Shown: one piece after another, positions 16,001 to 31,100 of the stretch | Layout: each line of letters begins with the position of its first letter | Numbering within the stretch: the stretch's first letter is position 1 | Assembly: GCA_964016885.1 (NCBI GenBank) | Contig: OZ024742.1 | Location: 356,970,066-357,034,065 of the forward strand | DNA from: Eledone cirrhosa | Taxonomy: Eukaryota > Mollusca > Cephalopoda > Octopoda > Eledonidae | Direction: 5' to 3' | Length of the DNA: 64,000 bases | The notes under the pieces: model-generated | What the model was told of the DNA's origin: nothing | What the model saw: the letters and a program-made list of their open reading frames with translations, nothing else | Databases searched by the model: none | Made by a program: the position numbers and the translations under genes

Positions 16001-16170
16001 TTTACAGTGTGGTCTCAGTATTTTAGTTGTGATACTTACATGACCACTTTACAGAGTGGACTGAGTACTTTTAGTTGTGACAACTACATGACCACTTTAC
16101 AGTGTGGACTGAATACTTTTAGTTGTGACACTAACGTGACCACTTTATAGTGTGGACTGAGTACTTTTAG
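13055..16170 (+). repeat. Satellite higher-order repeat B, copy 3
   Basis: This third consecutive copy of the ~3.1 kb block lies 3,115 bases after copy 2. Its right-hand portion, from about 14,935, is also the start of block A copy 2. A fourth occurrence of the same unit order (landmarks at 21,118-22,287) lies inside block A copy 2. Confidence 0.85.
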
Positions 16171-19100
16171 TTGTGACACTTACACGACCACTTTACAGTG
16201 TGGACTGAGTACTTTTAGTTGTGGCACTTACATGACCACTTTACAGTGTGATTGAGTAATTTTAGTTGTGACACCTACATGACCACTTTAAAGTGTGGAC
16301 TGAGAAATTTTAGTTGTGACACCTACATGACCACTTTACAGTGTGAACTGAGTACTTTTAACTGTGACACTTACATGACTCCTTTACAGTGTGGACTGAG
16401 TACTTTTAGTTGTGAGACCTACATGACCACATTACAGTGTGGTCTGAGTACTTTTAGTTGTGACACTTACATGGCCACTTTACAGTGTAGACTGAGTACT
16501 TTTAGTTGTGATACTTACATGACCACTTTACAGAGAGGACTGAGTACTTTTAGTTGTGACACTTACATGACCACTTTTCAGAGTGGACTGAGTACTTTTA
16601 GTTGTGACACCTACATGTCCAACTTGCAGTGTGGACTGAGTATTTTTACTTGTGACACCTACATGACCTCTTTACAGTGTGGACTACGTACTTTTAGTTG
16701 TGATACTTACATGACCACTTTACAGAGTGGACTGAGTATTTTAGTTGTGACAACTACATGACCACTTTACAGTGTGGACTGAATACTTTTAGTTGTGACA
16801 CTTACGTGACCACTTTATAGTGTGGACTGAGTACTTTTAGTTGTGACACTTACATGAACACTTTACAGTGTGGACTGAGTACTTTTAGTTCTGACACTTA
16901 CATGACCACTTTGCAGTGTGTACTGAGAACTTTTAGTTGTGACACATACATGACCACTTTACAGAGTGGACTAAGTACTTTTAGTAGTGACACTTAATAT
17001 GACCACTTTACAGTGTGGGCTGAGTACTTTTAGTTGTGACACTTACATGACCACTTCACATTGTGGACTGAGTATTTTTAGTTGTGACACTTACACGACC
17101 ACTTTACAGTGTGGATTGAGTACTTTTAGTTGTGGCACTTACATGACCACTTTACAGTGTGATTGAGTAATTTTAGTTGTGACACCTACATGACCTCTTT
17201 AAAGTGTGGACTGAGTAATTTTAGTTGTGACACCTACATGACCACTTTACAGTGTGGACTGAGTACTTTTAATTGTGACACTTACATGACTACTCTACAG
17301 TGTGGACTGAGTACTTTTAGTTGTGAGACCTACATGACCACGTTACAGTGTGGACTGAGTATTTTAGTTGTGTCACCTACATGACCACTTTACAGTGTGA
17401 ACTGAAAACATTTGGTTGTGACACCTACATGACTACTTTACAGTGTGGACTGAGTACTTTTAGTTGTGACACCTACAGGACCACTTTACAGTGTGGACTG
17501 AGTATTTTAGTTGTGACACCTACATGACCAGTTTACAGAGTGGACTGAGTACTTTTAGTTGTGACACCTACACGACCAGTTTACAGTGTGGACTGGGTAC
17601 TTTTACTTGTGACACTTACATGACCACTTTACAGTGTGGACTAATTACATTTAGTTGTGACTCCTACATGACCACTTTACAGTGTGGACTGATTACTGTT
17701 AGTTGTGACACCTACTTCACCACTTTACAGTGTGGACTGAGTAATTTTAGTTGTGACACTTACATGACCACTTTAGAGTGTGGACTGAATACTTTTAGTT
17801 GTGATACCTACATGACCGCTTTACAGTGTGGTCTCAGTATTTTAGTTGTGATACTTACATGACCACTTTACAGAGTGGATTGAGTACTTTTAGTTGTGAC
17901 AACTACATGACCACTTTACAGTGTGGACTGAATACTTTTAGTTGTGACACTAACGTGACCACTTTATAGTGTGGACTGAGTACTTTTAGTTGTGACACTT
18001 ACATGACCACTTTACAGTGTGGACTAAGTACTTTTAGTTGTGACACTTACATGACCACTTTACAGGGTAGATTGAGTACTTTTAGTTGTGACACTTACGT
18101 GACCACTTTACAGTGTGGACTGAGTACTTTTAGTTGTGACACTTACATGGCCACTTTACAGTGTAGACTGAGTACTTTTAGTTGTGATACTTACATGACC
18201 ACTTTACAGAGTGGACTGAGTACTTTTAGTTGTGACACTTACATGACCACTTTACAGAGTGGACTGAGTACTTTTACTTGTGACACCTACATGTCCAACT
18301 TGCAGTGTGGACTGAGTACTTTTACTTGTGACACCTACATGGCCTCTTTACAGTGTGGACTGAGTACTTTTAGTTGTGATACTTACATGACCACTTTACA
18401 GAGTGGATTGAGTACTTTTAGTTGTGACAACTACATGACCACTTTACAGTGTGGACTGAATACTTTTAGTTGTGACACTAACGTGACCACTTTATAGTGT
18501 GGACTGAGTACTTTTAGTTGTGACACTTACATGACCACTTTACAGTGTGGACTGAGTACTTTTAGTTCTGACACTTACATGACCACATTACAGTGTGGAC
18601 TGAGAACTTTTAGTTGTGACACATACATGACCACTTTACAGAGTGGACTAAGTACTTTTAGTAGTGACACTTAATATGACCACTTTACAGTGTGGGCTGA
18701 GTACTTTTAGTTGTGACACTTTCATGACCAATTTACAGTGTGGAATGAGTATTTTAGTTGCGACACTTACATGACCACTTTACAGTGTGCACTGAGTACT
18801 TTTAGTTGTGACACTTACATGACCACTTTAAAGTGTGGACTGAGTACTTTTAGTTGTGACACCTACATGACCACTTTACAGTGTGGACTGAGTATTTTAG
18901 TTGTGACACTTACATGACTACTTTACAGTGTGGACTGAGTACTTTTAGTTGTGACACCTACATGGCCACTTTACAGTGTGGACTGAGTACTTTTAGTTGT
19001 GATACCTACATGAACACTTTACAGTGTGGACTGAGTATTTTAGTTGTGACACCTACATGACCAGTTTACAGAGTGTACTGAGTACTTTTAGTTGTGACAC

Positions 19101-22100
19101 CTACACGACCACTTTACAGTGTGGACTGGGTACTTTTACTTGTTACACATACATGACCACTTTACAGTGTGGACTGAGTACTTTTAGTTGTGACACTTAC
19201 ATGACCACTTTACAGTGTGGACTAATTACATTTAGTTGTGACTCCTACATGACCACTTTACAGTGTGGACTGAGTACTGTTAGTTGTGACACCTACTTGA
19301 CCACTTTACAGTGTGGACTAAGTATTTTAGTTGTGACACTTACGTGACCACTTTACAGTGTGGAGTGAGTAATTTTAGTTGTGACACTTACATGACCACT
19401 TTAGAGTGTGGACTGAATACTTTTAGTTGTGATAACTACATGACCACTTTACAGTGTGGACAGGGTACTTTTAGTTGTGACACCTACATGACCACTTTAC
19501 AGTGTGGACTGAATAATTTTAGTTGTGATACCTACATGACCGCTTTACAGTGTGGGCTCAGTACATTTAGTTGTGACACTTACGTGACCACTTTACAGTG
19601 TGGACTGAGTACATTTAGTTGTGACAGTTACATGACCACTTTACAGTGTGGACTGAGTACTTTACGTTGTGACACCTACATGACCACTTTACAGTGTGGA
19701 CTAAGTACTTTTAGTTGTGACGCTTACATGACAACTTTACAGTGTGGACTGAGTACTTTTAGTTGTGACACCTACATGACCACTTTACAGTGTGGACTAA
19801 GTACTTTTAGTTGTGACACTTACATGACCACTTTACAGTGTGGACTGAGTACTTTTAGATGTGACACCTACATGACCACTTTACAGTGTGGACTGAGTAC
19901 TTTTAGATGTGACACCTACATGACCACTTTACAGTGTGGACTGAGTACTTTTAGTTGTGATACTTACATGACCACTTTACAGTGTGGACAAAGTAATTTT
20001 AGTTGTGACACTTACATGACCAGTTTACAGTGTGGGCTGGGTACTTTTAGTTGTGACACCTACATGATCACTTTACAGTGTGGACTGAGTACTTTTAGTT
20101 CTGACACTTACATGACCACGTTACAGTGTGGCCTGAGTACTTTTAGTTGTGACACTTACGTGACCACTTTACAGTGTGGACTGAGTACATTTAGTTGTGA
20201 TACTTACATGACCACTTTACAGTGTGGACTGAGTACTTTTAGTTGTGTAACTTACATGACCACTTTATAGTGTGGACTGAGTACTTTTAGTTGTGACACC
20301 TACATGACCACTTTACAGAGTGGACAGTACTTTTAGTTGTGAAACCTACATGACCACTTTACAGTGTGGGCTGAGTACTTTTAGTTGTGACACTTACATG
20401 ACAACTTTACAGTGTTCACTGAGTACTTTCATTTGTGACACTTACATGACCAATTTACAGTGTGGACTGAGTACTTTTAGTTGTTATACCTGCATGAGCA
20501 CTTTACAGTGTGGACTGAGTACTTTTAGTTGTGACATCTACATGACCACTTTACAGTGTGGACTGAGTAATTTTAGTTGTGACACCTACATGACCACTTT
20601 ACAGTGTGGAATAAGTACTTTTAGTTGTGACACCTACATGACCACTTTACAGTGTGGACTAAGTACTTTTAGTCGTTACACTTACATGACCACTTTACAG
20701 TGTGGACTGAGTACTTTTAGATGTGAAACATACATGACCACATTACAGAGTGGACTGTGTACTTTTAGTTGTGACACTTACATGGTCACTTTACAGAGTG
20801 GACTGAGTACTTTTAGTTGTGACACCTACATGACCACTTTACAGTGTTGACAGAGCACTTTTAGTTGTGACACTTACATGACCACTTTACAGTGTGGACT
20901 GAGTACTTTTATTTGTGACACTTCCATGAACACTTTACAGTGTGGACTAAGTACTTTTAGTTGTGACACTTATATGACCACTTTACAGTGTGGACTGAGT
21001 ACTTTTAGTTGTGACACCTACATGACAACTTTACAGTGTGGACTGAGTACTTTTAGTTGTGACACCTACATGACCACTTTATAGTCTGGACTAAGTACAT
21101 TTAGTTGTGACACTTACATGAACACTTTACAGTGTGGACTGAGTACTTTTAGTTGTGAGACTTACATGACCACTTTACAGTGTGGACTGAGTACATTTAG
21201 TTGTGACACTTACATGATCAGTTTACAGTGTGGACTAAGTACTTTTAGTTGTGAGACCTACATGACCACTTTCCAGTGTGGGGTGAGTACTTTTAGTTGT
21301 GACATCTACATGACCACTTTGCAGTGTGGACTGAGAACTTTTACTTGTGACACTTACATGAGCACTTTACAGTGTGGAGAGTACTTTTAGTTGTGACACC
21401 TACATGACCACTTTACAGAGTTGACTGAGTACTTTTAGTTGTGACACCTACATGATCACTTTACAGTTTGGTCTGAGTACCTTAATTGTGACGCTTACAT
21501 GACCACTTTATAGTGTGGACTGAGTACTTTTGATTGTGACACCTATATGATCATTTTACAGTGTGGACTGAGTAATTTTAGTTGTGACACTTACTTGATC
21601 ACTTTACAGTGTGGACTGAGTACTTTTAGTTGTGACACTTACATGACCACTTTACAGTGTGGACTGATTACTTTTAGCTGTGACACTTACATGACCACTT
21701 TACAGTGTGAACTAAGTACTTTTAGTTGTGACACTTACATGACCACTTTACAGTGTGGACTGAGTACTTTTAGTTGTGACACTTACATGACCACTTTACA
21801 GTGTGGACTGAGTACTTTTAGTTGTGACACTTACATGACCACTTTACAGTGTGGACGAAGTAATTTTAGTTGTGAGAACTACATGACTACTTTACAGAGT
21901 GGACTTAGTACTTTTAGTTGTGACACCTACATGACCACTTTACAGTGTGGTCTGAGTACTTTTAGTTGTGACACTTACATGACCACTTTACAGTGTAGAC
22001 TGAGTACTTTTAGTTGTGATACTTACATGACCACTTTACAGAGTGTACTGAGTACTTTTAGTTGTGACACTTACATGACCACTTTACAGAGTGGACTGAG

Positions 22101-22900
22101 TACTTTTAGTTGTGACACGTACATGTCCAACTTGCAGTGTGGACTGAGAACTTTTACGTGTGACACCTACATGACCTCTTTACAGTGTGGACTGAGTACT
22201 TTTAGTTGTGATACTTACATGACCAATTTACAGAGTGGACTGAGTACTTTTAGTTGTGACACTTACATGACCACTTTACAGTGTTGAGTGAGTACTTTTA
22301 GTTGTTAGACTTACATGACCACATTACAGTGTTGAGTGAGTACTTTTAGTTGTGACACCTACATGACCACTTTACAGTGTGGTCTAAGTACTTTTAGTTG
22401 TGACACTTACATGACCAATTTACAGTGTTGAGTGAGTACTTTTAGTTGTGACACCTACATGACCACTTTACAGTGTGGACTGAGTACTTTTAGTTGTGAC
22501 ACCTACATGACCACTTTACACTGTGGACTGAATACTTTTAGTCGTGACACTTACATGACTACTCTACAGTGTGGACTGAGTACTTTTAGATGTGACACTT
22601 ACATGACCACTTTACAGTGTGGACTGAGAACTTTTAGTTGTGACACTTACATGACTACTTTACAGTGTAGACTGAGTACTTTTAGTTGTGAAATTTACAT
22701 GACCATTTTACATTGTGGAGTGAGTACTTTTAATTGTGATACTTACATGACTACGTTACAGTGTAGACTGAGTACTTTTAGTTGTGACACTTACATGACC
22801 ACTTTACAGTGTGGACTAAGTACTTTTAGTTGTGACATCTACATGACCACTTTACATTGTGTACTAAGTACTTTTAGTTGTGACACTTACATGACCACTT
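14935..22900 (+). repeat. Satellite block A, copy 2
   Basis: This is the second copy of the ~7.9 kb block at 700-8,620 and follows the same variant order. Relative to copy 1 it has extra units around 18,500-19,020 and one extra unit at about 22,070, and it lacks one unit near 17,550 and four near 18,290. Single-base differences are few, for example GGACACTTACATGTCC at 5,773 against GTGACACTTACATGACC here. The duplication therefore looks recent compared with the divergence between neighbouring units. Confidence 0.85.
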
Positions 22901-24590
22901 TACAGTGTAGACTGAGTACTTTTAGTTGTGACACTTACATGACCACTTTACAGTGTGGACTCGGTACGTTTAGATGTGACACTACATGACTACTTTACAG
23001 TATAGACTGAGTACTTTTAGTTGTGACACTTACATGACAACTTTACAGTGTGGACTGAGTACTTATAGTTGTGACACCTACATGACCACTTTACAGTGTG
23101 GACTAAGTACTTTTAGTTGTTACACTTACATGACCACTTTACAGTGTGGACTGAGTACTTTTAGATGTGACACCTACAGGTCCACTTTACAGTGTGGACT
23201 GAGTACTTTTAGATGTGACACCTACATGACCACTTTACAGTGTGGACTGAGTACTTTTAGTTGTGATACTTACATGACCACTTTACAGTGTGGACAAAGT
23301 AATTTTAGTTGTGACACTTACATGACCAGTTTACAGTGAGGGCTGGGTACTTTTAGTTGTGACACCTACATGATCACTTTACAGTGTGGACTGAGTACTT
23401 TTAGTTCTGACACTTACATGAACACGTTACAGTGTGGACTGAGTACTTTAAGTTGTGACACTTACGTGACCGCTTTACAGTGTGGACTGAGTACATTTAG
23501 TTGTGATACTTACATGACCACTTTACAGTGTGGACTGAGTACTTTTAGTTGTGACACTTACATGACCACTTTATAGTGTGGACTGAGTACTTTTAGTTGT
23601 GACACCTACATGACCACTTTACAGAGTGGACTGAGTACTTTTAGATGTGAAACATACATAACCACATTACAGAGTGGACTGTGTACTTTTAGTTGTGACA
23701 CATACATGGCCACTTTACAGAGTGGACTGAGTACTTTTAGTTGTGACACCTACATGACCACTTTACAGTGTTGACAGAGCACTTTTAGTTGTGACACTTA
23801 CATGACCACTTTACAGTGTGGACTGAGTACTTTTATTTGTGACACTTCCATGAACACTTTACAGTGTGGACTAAGTACTTTTAGTTGTGACACTTATATG
23901 ACCACTTTACAGTGTGGACTGAGTACTTTTAGTTGTGACACCTACATGACAACTTTACAGTGTGGACTGAGTACTTTTAGTTGTGACACCTACATGACCA
24001 CTTTATAGTCTGGACTAAGTACATTTAGTTGTGACACTTACATGAACACTTTACAGTGTGGACTGAGTACTTTTAGTTGTGAGACTTACATGACCACTTT
24101 ACAGTGTGGACTGAGTACATTTAGTTGTGACACTTACATGACCACTTTACAGTGTAGACTGAGTACTTTTAGTTGTGATACTTACATGACCACTTTACAG
24201 AGTGTACTGAGTACTTTTAGTTGTGACACTTACATGACCACTTTACAGAGTGGACTGAGTACTTTTAGTTGTGACACCTACATGTCCAACATGCAGTGTG
24301 GACTGAGAACTTTTACGTGTGACACCTACATGACCTCTTTACAGTGTGGACTGAGTACTTTTAGTTGTGATACTTACATGACCAATTTACAGAGTGGACT
24401 GAGTACTTTTAGTTGTGACACTTACATGACCACTTTACAGTGTTGAGTGAGTACTTTTAGTTTTTAGACTTACATGACCACATTACAGTGTTGAGTGAGT
24501 ACTTTTAGTTGTGACACCTACATGACCACTTTACAGTGTGGTCTAAGTACTTTTAGTTGTGACACTTACATGACCACTTTACAGTGTTGA
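22432..24590 (+). repeat. Satellite transition block (2,159-bp step)
   Basis: The unit series at 22,432-22,989 recurs at 24,591-25,148, an offset of 2,159 bases, and again at 28,280-28,837. The stretch joins the block A pattern on the left to the block C pattern on the right. It contains copies of the 6,640-6,960 unit series (at 23,802-24,120), which shows that array segments have been shuffled and not only duplicated end to end. Confidence 0.75.
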
Positions 24591-27500
24591 GTGAGTACTT
24601 TTAGTTGTGACACCTACATGACCACTTTACAGTGTGGACTGAGTACTTATAGTTGTGACACCTACATGACCACTTTACACTGTGGACTGAATACTTTTAG
24701 TCGTGACACTTACATGACTACTCTACAGTGTGGACTGAGTACTTTTAGATGTGACACTTACATGACCACTTTACAGTGTGGACTGAGAACTTTTAGTTGT
24801 GACACTTACATGACTAATTTACAGTGTAGACTGAGTACTTTTAGTTGTGAAATTTACATGACCATTTTACATTGTGGAGTGAGTACTTTTAATTGTGATA
24901 CTTACATGACTACTTTACAGTGTAGACTGAGTACTTTTAGTTGTGACACTTACATGACCACTTTACAGTGTGGACTAAGTACTTTTAGTTGTGACATCTA
25001 CATGACCACTTTACATTGTGTACTAAGTACTTTTAGTTGTGACACTTACATGACCACTTTACAGTGTAGACTGAGTACTTTTAGTTGTGACACTTACATG
25101 ACCACTTTACAGTGTGGACTCGGTACGTTTAGATGTGACACTACATGACTACTTTACAGTGTAGACTGAGTACTTTTAGTCGTGACACTTACATAACCAC
25201 TTTACAGTGTGGACACGGTACGTTTAGTCGTGACACTACATGACTACTTTACAGTGTAGACTGAGTACTTTTAGTTGTGACACCTACATGAGCATTTTAC
25301 AGTGTGGACTGAGTACTTTTAGTTGTCATACTTACATGACCACTTTACAGTGTGGACTGAGTACATTTAGTTCTGACACTTACATGACCACTTTACAGTG
25401 TGGACTCAGTACTTTTAGTTGTGACACTTACATGACCAGTTTACAGTGTGGACTGAGTACTTTTAGTTGTGACACTTACATGACCACTTTACAGTGTGGA
25501 CTAAGTACTTTTAGTTGTGACATCTACATGACCACTTTACATTGTGTACTAAGTACTTTTAGTTGTGACACTTACATGACCACTTTACAGTGTAGACTGA
25601 GTACTTTTAGTTGTGACACTTACATGACCACTTTACAGTGTGGACTCGGTACGTTTAGATGTGACACTACATGACTACTTTACAGTGTAGACTGAGTACT
25701 TTTAGTTGTGACACTTACATAACCACTTTACAGTGTGGACTCGGTACGTTTAGTTGTGACACTACATGACTACTTTACAGTGTAGACTGAGTACTTTTAG
25801 TTGTGACACCTACATGAGCATTTTACAGTGTGGAATGAGTACTTTTAGTTGTCATACTTACATGACCACTTTACAGTGTGGACTGAGTACTTTTAGTTCT
25901 GACAATTACATGACCGCTTTACAGTGTGGGCTCAGTACTTTTAGTTGTGACACTTACATGACCAGTTTACAGTGTGGACTGAGTACTTTTAGTTGTGAAA
26001 CTTACATGACCACTTTACAGTGTGGACTAAGTACTTTTAGTTGTGACACTTACATGACCACTTTACAGGGTAGACTGAGTACTTTTAGTTGTGACACTTA
26101 CGTGACCACTTTACAGTGTGGACTGAGTACATTTAGTTGTGACAGTTACATGACCACTTTACAGTGTGGACTGAGTAATTTACGTTGTGACACCTACATG
26201 ACCACTTTACAGTGTGGACTAAGTACTTTTAGTTGTTACACTTACATGACCACTTTACAGTGTGGACTGAGTACTTTTAGATGTGACACCTACATGTCCA
26301 CTTTACAGTGTGGACTGAGTACTTTTAGATGTGACACCTACATGACCACTTTACAGTGTGGACTGAGTACTTTTAGTTGTGATACTTACATGACCACTTT
26401 ACAGTGTGGACAAAGTAATTTTAGTTGTGACACTTACATGACCAGTTTACAGTGTGGGCTGGGTACTTTTAGTTGTGACACCTACATGATCACTTTACAG
26501 TGTGGACTGAGTACTTTTAGTTCTGACACTTACATGAACACGTTACAGTGTGGACTGAGTACTTTAAGTTGTGACACTTACGTGACCACTTTACAGTGTG
26601 GACTGAGTACATTTAATTGTGATACTTACATGACCACTTTACAGTGTGGACTGAGTACTTTTAGTTGTGACACTTACATGACCACTTTATAGTGTGGACT
26701 GAGTACTTTTAGTTGTGACACCTACATGACCACTTTACAGAGTGGACTGAGTACTTTTAGTTGTGAAACCTACATGACCACTTTACAGTGTGGACTAAGT
26801 ACTTTTAGTTGTGACACTTACATGACAACTTTACAGTGTGGACTAAGTACTTTCATTTGTGACACTTACATGACCAATTTACAGTGTGGACTGAGTACTT
26901 TTAGTTGTGACACTTACATAACCACTTTACAGTGTGGACTCGGTACGTTTAGTTGTGACACTACATGACTACTTTACAGTGTAGACTGAGTACTTTTAGT
27001 TGTGACACCTACATGAGCATTTTACAGTGTGGACTGAGTACTTTTAGTTGTCATACTTACATGACCACTTTACAGTGTGGACTGAGTACTTTTAGTTCTG
27101 ACACTTACATGACCACTTTACAGTGTGGACACAGTACTTTTTGTTGTGACACATACATGACCACTTTACAGAGTGGACTAAGTACTTTTAGTAGTGACAC
27201 TTAATATGACCACTTTACAGTGTGGGCTGAGTACTTTTAGTTGTGACACTTACATGACCACTTTACAGTGTGGACTGAGTACTTTTAGTTGCGACATTTA
27301 CATGACCACTTTACAGTGTGGACTGAGTACTTTTAGTTGTGACACTTACACGACCACTTTACAGTGTGGACTGAGTACTTTTAGTTGTGGCACTTACATG
27401 ACCACTTTACAGTGTGAATGAGTAATTTTAGTTGTGACACCTACATGACCACTTTGAAGTGTGGACTGAGTACTTTTAGTTGTGACACCTACATGACCAC

Positions 27501-28174
27501 TTTACAGTGTGGACTGAGTACTTTTAATTGTGACACTTACATGACTACTTTACAGTGTGAACTGAATACTTTTAGTTGTGACACTTACATGACCACTTTA
27601 CAGTGTGGACTGAGTTCTTTTAGTTGTGACACCTACATGACCACTTTACAGTGTGGACTGATTATTTTAGTTGTGACACTTACATGACCACTTTACAGTG
27701 TGGACTGAGTACTTTTAGTTGTGACACCTACACGACCACTTTACAGTGTGGACTGGGTACTTTTAGTTGTGACACATACATGACCACTTTACAGTGTGGA
27801 CTGAGTACTTTTAGTTGTGACTCTTACATGACCAGTTTACAGTGTGGACTAAGTATTTTAGTTGTGACACTTACGTGACCACTTTACAGTGTGGACTGAG
27901 TACTTTTAGTTGTGACACCTACTTGACCACTTTACAGTGTGGACTAAGTATTTTAGTTGTGACACTTACGTGACCACTTTAAAGTGTGGACTGAGTAATT
28001 TTAGTTGTGACACTTACATGACCACTTTAGAGTGTGGACAGGGTACTTTTAGTTGTGACACCTACATGACCGCTTTACAGTGTGGACTGAATACATTTAG
28101 TTGTGACACCTACATGACCGCTTTACAGTGTGGGCTCAGTACTTTTTAGTTGTGACACTTACATGACCACTTTA
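24486..28174 (+). repeat. Satellite higher-order repeat C, copy 1
   Basis: A 3,689-base block whose landmark units recur in the next block. These include GGACTCGGTACGTTTAG, the one-base-short GACACTACATGAC, and GTCATACTTACATGACC. The offset is 3,689 up to about 26,200 and 3,785 from 26,726 on, because copy 2 has two more 48-base units. Boundaries are approximate. Confidence 0.85.
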
Positions 28175-31100
28175 CAGTGTTGAGTGAGTACTTTTAGTTG
28201 TGACACCTACATGACCACTTTACAGTGTGGTCTAAGTACTTTTAGTTGTGACACTTACATGACTACTTTACAGTGTTGAGTGAGTACTTTTAGTTGTGAC
28301 ACCTACATGACCACTTTACAGTGTGGACTGAGTACTTTTAGTTGTGACACCTACATGACCACTTTACAGTGTGGACTGAATACTTTTAGTCGTGACACTT
28401 ACATGACTACTCTACAGTGTGGACTGAGTACTTTTAGATGTGACACTTACATGACCACTTTACAGTGTGGACTGAGAACTTTTAGTTGTGACACTTACAT
28501 GACTACTTTACAGTGTAGACTGAGTACTTTTAGTTGTGAAATTTACATGACCATTTTACATTGTGGAGTGAGTACTTTTAATTGTGATACTTACATGACT
28601 ACTTTACAGTGTAGACTGAGTACTTTTAGTTGTGACACTTACATGACCACTTTACAGTGTGGACTAAGTACTTTTAGTTGTGACATCTACATGACCACTT
28701 TACATTGTGTACTAAGTACTTTTAGTTGTGACACTTACATGACCACTTTACAGTGTAGACTGAGTACTTTTAGTTGTGACACTTACATGACCACTTTACA
28801 GTGTGGACTCGGTACGTTTAGATGTGACACTACATGACTACTTTACAGTGTAGGCTGAGTACTTTTAGTTGTGACACTTACATAACCACTTTACAGTGTG
28901 GACGCGGTACGTTTAGTCGTGACACTACATGACTACTTTACAGTATAGACTGAGTACTTTTAGTTGTGACACATACATGAGCATTTTACAGTGTGGACTG
29001 AGTACTTTTAGTTGTCATACTTACATGACCACTTTACAGTGTGGACTGAGTACTTTTAGTTCTGACACTTACATGACCACTTTACAGTGTGGACTCAGTA
29101 CTTTTAGTTGTGACACTTACATGACCAGTTTACAGTGTGGACTGAGTACTTTTAGTTGTGACACTTACATGACCACTTTACAGTGTGGACTAAGTACTTT
29201 TAGTTGTGACATCTACATGACCACTTTACATTGTGTACTAAGTACTTTTAGTTGTGACACTTACATGACCACTTTACAGTGTAGACTGAGTAATTTTAGT
29301 TGTGACACTTACATGACCACTTTACAGTGTGGTATCGGTACGTTTAGATGTGACACTACATGACTACTTTACAGTGTAGACTGAGTACTTTTAGTTGTGA
29401 CACTTACATAACCACTTTACAGTGTGGACTCGGTACGTTTAGTTGTGACACTACATGACTACTTTACAGTGTAGACTGAGTACTTTTAGTTGTGACACCT
29501 ACATGAGCATTTTACAGTGTGGAATGAGTACTTTTAGTTGTCATACTTACATGACCACTTTACAGTGTGGACTGAGTACTTTTAGTTCTGACAATTACAT
29601 GACCGCTTTACAGTGTGGGCTCAGTACTTTTAGTTGTGACACTTACATGACCAGTTTACAGTGTGGACTGAGTACTTTTAGTTGTGAAACTTACATGACC
29701 ACTTTACAGTGTGGACTAAGTACTTTTAGTTGTGACACTTACATGACCACTTTACAGGGTAGACTGAGTACTTTTAGTTGCGACACTTACGTGACCACTT
29801 TACAGTGTGGACTGATTACATTTGGTTGTGACAGTTACATGACCACTTTACAGTGTGGACTGAGTACTTTACGTTGTGACACCTACATGACCACTTTACA
29901 GTGTGGACTAAGTACTTTTAGTTGTGACACTTACATGACAACTTTACAGTGTGGACTGAGTACTTTTAGTTGTGACACCTACATGACCACTTTACAGTGT
30001 GGACTAAGTACTTTTAGTTGTGACACTTACATGACCACTCTACAGTGTGGACTGAGTACTTTTAGATGTGACACCTACATGTCCACTTTACAGTGTGGAC
30101 TGGGTACTTTTAGATGTGACACCTACATGACCACTTTACAGTGTGGACTGAGTACTTTTAGTTGTGATACTTACATGACCACTTTACAGTGTGGACAAAG
30201 TAATTTTAGTTGTGACACCTACATGACCAGTTTACAGTGTGGGCTGGGTACTTTTAGTTGTGACACCTACATGATCACTTTACAGTGTGGACTGAGTATT
30301 TTTAGTTCTGACACTTACATGAACACGTTACAGTGTGGACTGAGTACTTTAAGTTTTGACACTTACGTGACCACTTTACAGTGTGGACTGAGTACATTTA
30401 GTTGTGATACTTACATGAGCACTTTACAGTGTGGACTGAGTACTTTTTGTTGTGACACTTACATGACCACTTTATAGTGTGGACTGAGTACTTTTAGTTG
30501 TGACACCTACATGACCACTTTACAGAGTGGACTGAGTACTTTTAGTTGTGAAACCTACATGACCACTTTACAGTGTGGACTAAGTACTTTTAGTTGTGAC
30601 ACTTACATGACAACTTTACAGTGTGGACTGAGTACTTTCATTTGTGACACTTGCATGACCAATTTACAGTGTGGACTGAGTACTTTTAGTTGTGACACTT
30701 ACATAACCACTTTACAGTGTGGACTCGGTACGTTTAGTTGTGACACTACATGACTACTTTACAGTGTAGACTGAGTACTTTTAGTTGTGACAACTACATG
30801 AGCATTTTACAGTGTGGACTGAGTACTTTTAGTTGTCATACTTACATGACCACTTTACAGTGTGGACTGAGTACTTTTAGTTCTGACACTTACATCACCA
30901 CTTTACAGTGTGGACTCAGTACTTTTTGTTGTGACACATACATGACCACTTTACAGAGTGGACTAAGTACTTTTAGTAGTGACACTTAATACGACCACTT
31001 TACAGTGTGGGCTGAGTACTTTTAGTTGTGACACTTACATGACCACTTTACAGTGTGGACTGAGTACTTTTAGTTGCGACACTTACATGACCACTTTACA

